Below are positions 26,673 through 32,573 of a DNA stretch of 33,230 nt, piece by piece. Made by a program: the position numbers and the translations under genes. How positions within the stretch are numbered: the stretch's first letter is position 1; each line of letters starts with the position of its first letter. Under the pieces are notes generated by a model. The model was not told where the DNA came from and did no database searches. It saw only the letters and a list, made by a program, of their open reading frames with translations. Source of the DNA: Thalassobaculum fulvum (GTDB lineage: Bacteria > Pseudomonadota > Alphaproteobacteria > Thalassobaculales > Thalassobaculaceae); assembly GCF_014652915.1 (NCBI RefSeq), contig NZ_BMZS01000012.1, positions 1 to 33,230 of the forward strand, written 5' to 3'.

Positions 26673-26879
26673 ATGACCCGTACGACGACACACTCGACCG
26701 CCACACTCTCGACGGCTGACATCGCCATCCTGGTCCGCCGGGGCCGCGCCCTGCACGGCCGCGCCGTTCGCGACGGCTTCGCGTCCTTCGGGCGGTGGCT
26801 CCTGCGGACCGCCAACGACGCCCTCGGGCGCCGCGCCACCGTGCGGCTCGGCTGCAGCGACTGCGGCGCCCACGCCTGA
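26673..26879 (+). CDS. Small protein with C-terminal CxxC, unknown function
   Basis: 68 residues: a Thr-rich start, a basic amphipathic helix (ADIAILVRRGRALHGRAVRDGFASFGRWLL) and a tail RLGCSDCGAHA. An ideal ribosome site AAGGAGG (26660-26666) stands six bases before the ATG, and a strong terminator follows at 27003, so this looks like a real monocistronic gene. The helix resembles those of short alphaproteobacterial proteins such as DUF1127-like peptides, though I cannot assign it. The two Cys could bind metal or form a disulfide. It is divergent from the LysR gene and shares its regulatory region. Confidence 0.7.
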   Translation: MTRTTTHSTATLSTADIAILVRRGRALHGRAVRDGFASFGRWLLRTANDALGRRATVRLGCSDCGAHA

Positions 26880-27002
26880 CCGGTCCCCCAGCCGACGCGC
26901 CGATCGAACTTCCGGGACGTGCCATCGTCGTTCCGGACCGCCATCGGCCTGCGACAGCGTCCCTCCCGTCGCAGCACCGAACGATCGGCCCGTCGGTCCT
27001 TC

Positions 27003-27034
27003 AACGGCACCGCCGCCGGCGGTGCCGTTTTTTT
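27003..27034 (+). terminator. Rho-independent terminator
   Basis: AACGGCACCGCC (27003-27014) and GGCGGTGCCGTT (27018-27029) form a perfect 12-bp stem with a three-base loop, followed directly by a run of T ending at 27034. It is the best intrinsic terminator in the window and closes the small gene at 26673, leaving a 123-base 3' untranslated region. Confidence 0.92.
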
Positions 27035-27172
27035 GCGTCGGTGCCGGGATACGGTCGGCAGGGGGAGGGGCGCCGCGGTCGGCCGGCGGAACCCCGGGGG
27101 GCCTGCGGGGTTGTACGGGTAGCCGGGGGACGGAGTCCGCCGCGCCCGGGACGCCATCCGTGGAGGTTGACC

Positions 27173-27583
27173 ATGTCGTGCACGCCGACAATTCCTGCTC
27201 CGGCCCTGGCCGCCGCGCTGGCCGTGGCGGCGTGGATGGCGGGCGCGGGGCCGGTCCCGGCCGGGCCCCCGGCGACCCCGTGGGCGCAGGGACAGCCGGC
27301 CGCGGCGGTCGGCCTGAAGTCGGGATCGACGGAGGCCCTGTCCGTGCAGCTGGAGGGGGCGAAGGTGGTGTCGGCCGGGGGCGAGATCGTCGGCGAGGTC
27401 GAGAAGGTCGTCGAGGGGCCACGGGTCGGCCCCAGGGCGGTGCTCCGCCTGGGCGGCTTCCTCGGATTCGGCGCGCACCGTGTCGCGGTGCCGGCGGAAT
27501 CCCTGGTGCCGAGCGGCAGGGCGGCGGTTCGCTCCGACCTCACCGAGACCCAGCTCCGCCGCCTGCCGGCGTACATCGACTAG
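27173..27583 (+). CDS. Secreted PRC-barrel domain protein
   Basis: 136 residues. An N-terminal hydrophobic segment (PALAAALAVAAWMAGAGPVPAG) acts as a probable Sec signal peptide. It is followed by a PRC-barrel (VQLEGAKVVSAGGEIVGEVEKVVEG, then RAVLRLGGFLGFGAHRVAVPAESLV) with the usual GGFLG-G--VAVP signature. Such exported PRC-barrel proteins are common in alphaproteobacteria; their role is not defined and may be stress-related or structural. GGAGG at 27162-27166 supports the ATG at 27173. Its stop shares bases with the stop of the convergent regulator gene (CTAG at 27580-27583). Confidence 0.85.
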   Translation: MSCTPTIPAPALAAALAVAAWMAGAGPVPAGPPATPWAQGQPAAAVGLKSGSTEALSVQLEGAKVVSAGGEIVGEVEKVVEGPRVGPRAVLRLGGFLGFGAHRVAVPAESLVPSGRAAVRSDLTETQLRRLPAYID

Positions 27584-28191
27584 GGTCGGCGCCGCGGGGC
27601 TTCGGTCATCGCCAGCACGTAGCGGCACGCCGTGTCGCCGTCGTTGCGATAGCCGTGCCGGCAATGGCCGTCGTGGTGGATGGCGTCGCCGGCCGCCAGC
27701 CGGTGCTCGACCCCGTCCAGCGTCAGGGTCAGTTCACCCTCGAGCACCAGCAGGTACTCGTGACTGCCGGCCGGGTGCGGGTCGTATTCGCCGGCGTCGA
27801 TCCCCGGCGGCAGGGTGGTGACCATCATCTCGAACTCGATGCCCGGCACCACCGGCGACACGATCCGGCGGGTCCAGCCGCCTTCGCCGGGGATCACCGC
27901 CTGGCGGTCGCGCGGCAGGATCGTCGCCCGCACCGGCGACTCCTCCTCGACCAGCCGGGCGATGGTGGTGGAAAGCGCCCCGGCGATCCGGTGCAGGACC
28001 AGCACGGTCGCGGCCTTCTCGCCGCGCTCGACCGCCGACAGCATGCTGACGCTGAGGCCGGCGCGCGCCGCCAGCGTCGCCAGCGTGTCGCCGCGGCCCT
28101 TGCGCAGGCGCCGGACCCGCTCGCCGATCGCCCGCAGGTCCAGGTCGCCATCGACAGCGGTTTCGGCATCCTCTATAGAGGAAATCATCAT
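27580..28191 (-). CDS. XRE family regulator with C-terminal cupin domain
   Basis: 203 residues. HTH_3 domain at about 15-75 (IGERVRRLRKGRGDTLATLAARAGLSVSMLSAVERGEKAATVLVLHRIAGAL) and a cupin_2 domain at about 110-195 (PPGIDAGEYDPHPAGSHEYLLVLEGELTLTLDGVEHRLAAGDAIHHDGHCRHGYRN). This two-domain type binds a small effector in the cupin and often controls genes for amine or amino-acid metabolism. The frame is open to 28362, but the divergent gene starts at 28211, so the ATG-ATG at 28191/28188 is taken. AAAGGA abuts it, so the leader must be very short. It probably controls the divergent operon through the palindrome at 28169-28182. Confidence 0.88.
   Translation of the reverse strand: MMISSIEDAETAVDGDLDLRAIGERVRRLRKGRGDTLATLAARAGLSVSMLSAVERGEKAATVLVLHRIAGALSTTIARLVEEESPVRATILPRDRQAVIPGEGGWTRRIVSPVVPGIEFEMMVTTLPPGIDAGEYDPHPAGSHEYLLVLEGELTLTLDGVEHRLAAGDAIHHDGHCRHGYRNDGDTACRYVLAMTEAPRRRP
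28151..28179 (+). promoter_or_regulatory. Sigma-70 promoter for the 28211 operon, inside the regulator gene
   Basis: TCGACA (28151-28156), 17 bases, TATAGA (28174-28179). The predicted start is near 28186, 25 bases before the ATG at 28211. The whole promoter lies within the 5' coding end of the divergent regulator gene. Confidence 0.65.
28169..28182. promoter_or_regulatory. 14-bp palindromic operator overlapping the -10
   Basis: TCCTCTATAGAGGA is a perfect palindrome centred on the -10 hexamer TATAGA of the plus-strand promoter. A dimeric HTH regulator bound here would block RNA polymerase. The adjacent XRE-cupin protein is the obvious candidate; this is inference. Confidence 0.55.
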
Positions 28192-28210
28192 TCCTTTAGT
28201 GGAGACCGCA

Positions 28211-28894
28211 ATGCGGTCGGCGTCAAGAGCGAGACCGTTGTCGGTGAGCGGGCCCGGGGGTGGGCCGGCGGGGCCGAGCATGCGGGCCCGGCTCCGCGGC
28301 CGGCCGCTCGCCGCGGTCGTGCCGATCGGCATCGGCCACAACAACGGCCCGCCGATGGCCACCCGCTGGGGACTGCACGTCTGGAAGAAGGCGCACGCCG
28401 AGGCCTGGAAGACGCCGGCGCCGGAGGTCGTGAAGCTGCGGCTGCGCCGCGCCGCCGAGCTCGGCCTGACCTATCGCCAGATCAGCTCGATCATGATGGA
28501 GTGCGGCCGGGCGCCGTCGGCCATCGTGTTCACCCTCGACGCGCTGGCGGCCCCCGGCGCGGCCGAGCGGCTGCGTAGTCTGGGCAAGCCGAAGCTGCTG
28601 GCGGCCGGGATCGACCGTGACGGCTACGCCGAGGTCCGGTTGCAGGCGCTGCGCGATGCCGCCGGAGGGCGGCTCGACGGCTGGCGGCTGGCCCGCAACC
28701 CGCTGGCGGTCGCGGCGGCCGTGCACGAGCTGCTGGCCGAGCACGGGATCGCGCCGCAGGCGGCGCTGCTGGTCGGAGCCGTCGAGGCCGACCGTTCCCT
28801 GGTGATGCGCGCCCGGCTGGCCGCCTTCCTGCGCGCCGACGCCTATTTCAGTCCGCTTACCCAATCGCAACCGACTTCAGGACCCGCTCGATGA
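28211..28894 (+). CDS. GHNNGPP-motif hypothetical protein
   Basis: 227 residues. IGIGHNNGPPMATRWGLHVWKKAHAEAW near the N-terminus is a motif seen in many alphaproteobacterial proteins of unknown function. Next comes a helical segment (VVKLRLRRAAELGLTYRQISSIMMECGRAPSAIVFTLDALA). The C-terminal part (AVHELLAEHGIAPQAALLVGAVEADRSLVMRARLAAFLRADAYF) weakly recalls the end of a HAD phosphatase, but catalytic Asp motifs are not evident. The ATG at 28211 has GGAG six bases upstream and follows the promoter at 28151-28179; ATGs at 28280 and 28354 are alternatives. The stop overlaps the next start (ATGA), tying it to the PLP enzyme. Confidence 0.75.
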   Translation: MRSASRARPLSVSGPGGGPAGPSMRARLRGRPLAAVVPIGIGHNNGPPMATRWGLHVWKKAHAEAWKTPAPEVVKLRLRRAAELGLTYRQISSIMMECGRAPSAIVFTLDALAAPGAAERLRSLGKPKLLAAGIDRDGYAEVRLQALRDAAGGRLDGWRLARNPLAVAAAVHELLAEHGIAPQAALLVGAVEADRSLVMRARLAAFLRADAYFSPLTQSQPTSGPAR

Positions 28895-30045
28895 CCCGGA
28901 ACCACGATCTCGCGCCCGAGACCCTTGCCGCCCAGGCGCTCGGCTTCGTCGACCCGGAACACAAGTCGCTGGTTCCGCCGGTCCATTACGCGACCACCTA
29001 CGAACGGGTGCCCGGTGGCATCGGCCCGGCCGGCGGCCCGGGCTTCAGCTACAGCCGCAACGACAACCCGAGCTACACCCAGGTCGAATCCCTGATCCAG
29101 CGCCTGGAGGGCGGCGAGGACGCGCTGGTGCTGGCGTCGGGTATGTCGGCGGTGACGGCGCCGTTCATGGCGCTGGCGCCGGGCGACCACGTGGTCGTGC
29201 AGAACGTCATGTACTGGGGCATCCGGCGCTGGCTGCTGACCTTCGCCACCCGCTGGGGCCTGGACGTCGAGTTCGTCGAGGCCGAGGACCTGGACGCGCT
29301 GCGCGCCGCCATGCGGCCGGGCAAGACCAGGCTGGTGTGGGTCGAGACCCCGGCCAACCCGCTGTGGGGCATCGTCGACCTGGCCGCGGCCGCCGAGATC
29401 GCCCATGCCGCCGGCGCCCGGCTGGCGGTCGACAGCACGGTGGCGACGCCGGTGCTGACCCGGCCGCTGGAGCACGGTGCCGACCTGGTCATGCACTCGG
29501 CGACCAAGTTCCTGAACGGCCACAGCGACGTGCTGGCCGGCGCCCTGGTGACCGCGCGCAAGGACGAGTGGTGGGAGCGCATCGAGCAGGTGCGGCGCGA
29601 TTTCGGCACGGTGATGGGCCCGCACGAGGCGTGGCTGCTGCTGCGCGGCATGCGCACCCTGCACATCCGGGTGCGCAAGGCCTGCGAGAACGCCATGGCG
29701 GTCGCCGAGGCGATGGCGCGGCACCCGAAGGTCAGCCACGTGCTGTACCCGGGCCTGCCCGAGCATCCCGGCCACGCGATCGCGGCCCGGCAGATGCAGG
29801 GCGGCTTCAGCGGCATCCTGTCGATCCGGGTCGCCGGCGGCGAGGCGGCGGCGCTGGCGGCGATGCGGCGGATGACGGTGTGGCACAGCGCCACCTCGCT
29901 CGGCGGCACCGAGAGCCTGGCCGAGCACCGGGCCTCGACCGAGGGGCCGGGGACGCCGGTGCCGGACGACCTGATCCGGCTGGCGGTCGGCATCGAGCAC
30001 GCCCAGGACCTGATCGACGACCTGACCCAGGCGCTGGACGGATAA
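28891..30045 (+). CDS. Cys/Met metabolism PLP-dependent enzyme (cystathionine gamma-synthase/beta-lyase family)
   Basis: 384 residues. Family motifs: SLVPPVHYATTYE, FSYSRNDNPSYTQVESLIQRLEGGEDALVLASGMSAVTAPFMAL, VWVETPANPLWGIVDLAAAAEIAHAAGARLAVDSTVATPVLTRPLEHGADLVMHSATKFLNGHSD with Lys206 as the Schiff-base lysine, and HSATSLGGTESLAEH near the end. Members catalyse gamma-replacement or beta/gamma-elimination on sulfur amino acids. The SATKFLNGHSD and SLGGTES motifs fit cystathionine gamma-synthase, beta-lyase or methionine gamma-lyase, which cannot be separated by eye. Coupled to the GHNNGPP gene and probably under the XRE-cupin regulator. Confidence 0.9.
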   Translation: MTRNHDLAPETLAAQALGFVDPEHKSLVPPVHYATTYERVPGGIGPAGGPGFSYSRNDNPSYTQVESLIQRLEGGEDALVLASGMSAVTAPFMALAPGDHVVVQNVMYWGIRRWLLTFATRWGLDVEFVEAEDLDALRAAMRPGKTRLVWVETPANPLWGIVDLAAAAEIAHAAGARLAVDSTVATPVLTRPLEHGADLVMHSATKFLNGHSDVLAGALVTARKDEWWERIEQVRRDFGTVMGPHEAWLLLRGMRTLHIRVRKACENAMAVAEAMARHPKVSHVLYPGLPEHPGHAIAARQMQGGFSGILSIRVAGGEAAALAAMRRMTVWHSATSLGGTESLAEHRASTEGPGTPVPDDLIRLAVGIEHAQDLIDDLTQALDG

Positions 30046-30053
30046 TCGCTCTC

Positions 30054-30077
30054 GACGGGGCGCGGGGGAGCCCCGTT
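30054..30077 (+). terminator. Hairpin after the PLP enzyme gene
   Basis: ACGGGGC (30055-30061) pairs with GCCCCGT (30070-30076) around an eight-base loop, extendable by one G-T pair. It stands nine bases after the stop codon. No U-run follows, so it is a possible rather than a firm terminator. Confidence 0.45.
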
Positions 30078-30085
30078 CAGGGTCC

Positions 30086-30115
30086 TTGACGCGGGGAACC
30101 TCCGGCCCGTAGAAG
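30086..30115 (+). promoter_or_regulatory. Probable promoter of tRNA-Ser
   Basis: TTGACG (30086-30091), 18 bases, TAGAAG (30110-30115); 5/6 and 4/6 matches to the sigma-70 hexamers. Transcription from about 30122 would give a 50-base leader before the tRNA. Confidence 0.5.
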
Positions 30116-30172
30116 GGGCGCGCATACGCCGTGCGGCGTCGGGCTTCCCGGCGCCGGATGTCCTCTCCCGGC

Positions 30173-30264
30173 GGAGGGGTGGCCGAGAGGCTGAAGGCGG
30201 CGGTTTGCTAAACCGTTATAGGTGTAACAACCTATCGTGGGTTCGAATCCCATCCCCTCCGCCA
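30173..30264 (+). tRNA. tRNA-Ser (anticodon GCT)
   Basis: A 92-nt class II tRNA with encoded CCA. The acceptor stem is GGAGGGG/CCCCTCC with discriminator G; the anticodon loop TTGCTAA puts GCT at 30207-30209; a long variable arm (ATAGG...CCTAT) and the T arm GGTTCGAATCC are typical of tRNA-Ser. It reads AGC/AGU codons. Confidence 0.97.
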
Positions 30265-30351
30265 TCCTGCTTCGCGCTCTGCGCTACGCAGGACTTTGAC
30301 CTTCCCCGAATGCGAAGCAGGATGCCCTCCGAAGCCTCGGCGAAGGAGGGC
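30263..30351. repeat. Palindrome complex abutting the tRNA-Ser 3' end
   Basis: CATCCTGCTTCGC (30263-30275) pairs perfectly with GCGAAGCAGGATG (30312-30324). The left arm begins with the last two bases of the tRNA CCA. It is followed by a second hairpin, GCCCTCC (30324-30330) / GGAGGGC (30345-30351), enclosing GAAGCCTCGGCGAA. Sequences of this kind (GAAGCCTCGGCGAAGGAGG) are a familiar dispersed repeat in alphaproteobacteria. It may also stop tRNA transcription, although there is no U-run. Confidence 0.65.
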
Positions 30352-30374
30352 CGTCGTGCGCTACGTTTATCTCG

Positions 30375-30468
30375 GAATCTCGGTGACAGTGTGAATCTCG
30401 AATCTCGGTGACAGTGCATTTATCTCTCGTTTGAATTTTGGAGTTTGATGCACTGTCACCGAGATTCG
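30375..30468. repeat. GTGACAGTGCA hairpin element, copy 2
   Basis: The 20-mer GAATCTCGGTGACAGTGCAT (30400-30419) is matched by its perfect reverse complement at 30448-30467, and one more pair extends the stem to 21 bp, with a 28-base loop. A truncated direct copy of the left arm (17 bases) precedes it at 30375-30391. The core and the following TTATCT are shared with 17111-17130. Confidence 0.85.
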
Positions 30469-30547
30469 CTGGTGACGGATCATGCATCTCTCATCGGAGG
30501 GTCGGAGTTGATCGCATTGTCGGCGAGATCGGAGGTGAGGACGTCCG

Positions 30548-31303
30548 CTACCCCGCCTCCGCCCCGGCGTTCTGCGCCAGGAACCCCCGGATATGGCGCA
30601 GCGCCAGCTCGATCTTCCGGGCGTTCTCCTTCCAGGGATACAGGCTGACCTGGGCGTTCGGCGCCAGCAGGGCGGTCTCCATCGCGGTCGCGTAGGGATG
30701 CGCCGGGATGTCGTCGGGCAGGACCAGCACCGGCGTGGTGCAGCCGCGCACGAAGTCGCGGTCGACGGTGAACACGAAATCCGCCCGCTTCGTGTACATG
30801 CTGTCGAGGAACGCGGCGATCTGCTCCATGCTCACATCGGGGCGCCGGGCGCGGAACTCGGGGCCCCAGCCGGCAATGTTGTTCCGGTAGAAGATGTCCG
30901 GGAACGCCGGGCTGTAGCCGCTCGGGTGCACCAGCACCGCCGCCACGACGCGGTCGCCGGCGCGCCGCAGCAGGTTCCAGATCATCGGGCCGCCGATGCA
31001 GAAGCCCATCACCAGGAAGCGGTCGATCCCGAGGTGGTCGAGCAGGCCGAGCTGGTCGTCGGTGAAGCCGTCCCAGGTTCGCTCGACCTCGAGCGGGCCC
31101 TCGGATTGCCCGCCATTGGCGTTGCGCAGGTCGAGCGCGATCACGCGGTAGCCGTCGCTGAGCGCCTCCAGCGGGTCGAAGGCGTGGGTGGCGAGGCCGG
31201 CGATGGTGGCGTTCAGCCCGCCGCCCGGAATGACCAGCAGCGGAAAGCCGGAGCCGGCCTCCTCGTAGTGGATCCGCACAGGACCATTCTCGAATATCGG
31301 CAT
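30548..31303 (-). CDS. Alpha/beta hydrolase fold protein with Cys at the nucleophile position
   Basis: 251 residues. FPLLVIPGGGLNATIAG gives the oxyanion-hole region, GYRVIALDLRNANGGQSEG the next strand, and FLVMGFCIGGPMIWNLLRRA the nucleophile elbow, with Cys102 where most family members have Ser (GxSxGG). A Cys nucleophile is known in dienelactone hydrolases, but the other motifs of that family are missing. An acidic residue is available in VLVLPDDIPAHP; a canonical C-terminal catalytic His is not obvious (SLYPWKENARKIELALRHIRGFL). The ATG at 31303 is used, since the longer frame to 31378 adds non-homologous residues. Divergent from the GST gene. Confidence 0.88.
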   Translation of the reverse strand: MPIFENGPVRIHYEEAGSGFPLLVIPGGGLNATIAGLATHAFDPLEALSDGYRVIALDLRNANGGQSEGPLEVERTWDGFTDDQLGLLDHLGIDRFLVMGFCIGGPMIWNLLRRAGDRVVAAVLVHPSGYSPAFPDIFYRNNIAGWGPEFRARRPDVSMEQIAAFLDSMYTKRADFVFTVDRDFVRGCTTPVLVLPDDIPAHPYATAMETALLAPNAQVSLYPWKENARKIELALRHIRGFLAQNAGAEAG

Positions 31304-31425
31304 GGCCGTTCCCGGTTCCCGTTGGGGTAGACTGTCGGCATCAAAGACCGGTTCCGACCTTCGCCACAACGTCTTCATGCGGCAAGTTCGGCCGTGCCCG
31401 CGCCATCTGGAACGGAGTTCGCACG

Positions 31426-32295
31426 ATGACGAGCACTTACACGCCCCCGAAGGTCTGGAAGTGGGAAGGCCAGAAGCAGGGCCGGTTCACCAGCACCAAC
31501 CGGCCGATCGCCGGCGCCACTCACGAGAAGGAGCTGCCGGTCGGCAGGCATCCGCTGCAGCTCTATTCGCTCGGCACCCCGAACGGCGTGAAGGTCACGG
31601 TGCTGCTGGAGGAGCTGCTGGCGAAGGGCCATGCCGGCGCCGAGTACGACGCCTGGCTGATCCGCATCGGCGACGGCGACCAGTTCGGCAGCGGCTTCGT
31701 CGCGGTCAACCCGAACTCCAAGATCCCGGCGCTGATGGACCACAGCACCGCCCCGCCGACCCGGGTGTTCGAGTCCGGCGCGATCCTGTTGTACCTGGCC
31801 GAGAAGTTCGGCGAGTTCGTGCCGACCGACCCGTCGAAGCGGGCCGAGTGCCTGAGCTGGCTGTTCTGGCAGATGGGCAGCGCACCGTATGTCGGCGGCG
31901 GCTTCGGGCATTTCTACGCCTATGCCGAGGAGAAGCAGCAGTACCCGATCGACCGCTTCACCATGGAGACCAAGCGCCAGCTCGACGTGCTCGACCGGCG
32001 GCTGGCCGACAACCGCTACGTGGCCGGCGACGAGTACACCATCGCCGACATGGCGATCTGGCCGTGGTACGGCGGGCTGGTCCTGTTCAACCAGTACGAG
32101 GCCGAGGAGTTCCTGGAGGCCAGGAGCTACACCAACGTGGTGCGCTGGGCCGAGGAACTGCACGCCCGCGAGCCGGTGCGGCGCGGCCGCATGGTCAACC
32201 GCATCCGCGGTGAGGCGCACGAGCAGCTCCGCGAGCGCCACGACGCCAGCGACTTCGAGACCCGGACCCAGGACAAGATCGAGGCGGCGGGGTAA
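31426..32295 (+). CDS. yghU: YghU-type glutathione S-transferase / disulfide-bond oxidoreductase
   Basis: 289 residues, almost the length of E. coli YghU. It follows that protein closely: KVWKWEG, NRPIAGATHEKELPVGRHPLQLYSLGTPNGVKVTVLLEELL, DAWLIRIGDGDQFGSGFVAVNPNSKIPALMDH, RVFESGAILLYLAEKFGEFVPTD, GGGFGHFYAYAEEK, FVAGDEYTIADMAIWPWYG-type C-terminal helix domain. The thioredoxin-like domain with TPN in place of a catalytic Cys binds two glutathiones in this group and gives disulfide reductase activity. GGAG lies nine bases before the ATG. Probably cytoplasmic, with a role in thiol or peroxide defence. Confidence 0.95.
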   Translation: MTSTYTPPKVWKWEGQKQGRFTSTNRPIAGATHEKELPVGRHPLQLYSLGTPNGVKVTVLLEELLAKGHAGAEYDAWLIRIGDGDQFGSGFVAVNPNSKIPALMDHSTAPPTRVFESGAILLYLAEKFGEFVPTDPSKRAECLSWLFWQMGSAPYVGGGFGHFYAYAEEKQQYPIDRFTMETKRQLDVLDRRLADNRYVAGDEYTIADMAIWPWYGGLVLFNQYEAEEFLEARSYTNVVRWAEELHAREPVRRGRMVNRIRGEAHEQLRERHDASDFETRTQDKIEAAG

Positions 32296-32573
32296 CCGGG
32301 ATCGCGGTCCGCCTCCTCGCGGAGGCAGCCGTGAGCCTGCGTCGGTAAGTGACGCCCGCTGTTTTCCGAATATCCATGCGGCGCCGGGCCTTCCGGGGCC
32401 GGAGAGCTTCCCGTCCGGTCGTCCCTCCCCCAAGACTATTCAGTGCCCGGCTCTTGAATAGCGCGTCTCGCGCAACAGCCTCTTGTCTGTGCGGCACTTG
32501 CCGAGTGGCGAGGGGGCGCCGCATGATGAGTGCGATCGTAGGCAAGAACCGACGAAAAATAGGGGGCCTTCAC
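32296..32573. other. 278-bp intergenic region
   Basis: It contains a GCCTCC/GGAGGC hairpin (32311-32326) shortly after the GST stop codon, without a U-run, and a GCGCG-TCT-CGCGC dyad near 32461-32473. I see no gene. The promoter of the solute-binding protein should lie here, but no hexamer pair stands out. Confidence 0.5.

Noticed and set aside
30077-30419. Short minus-strand open frames reading MGFEPTIGCYT and GDGIRTHDRLL
   Set aside because: These are the known false proteins produced by the antisense of tRNA-Ser and the adjacent repeats.
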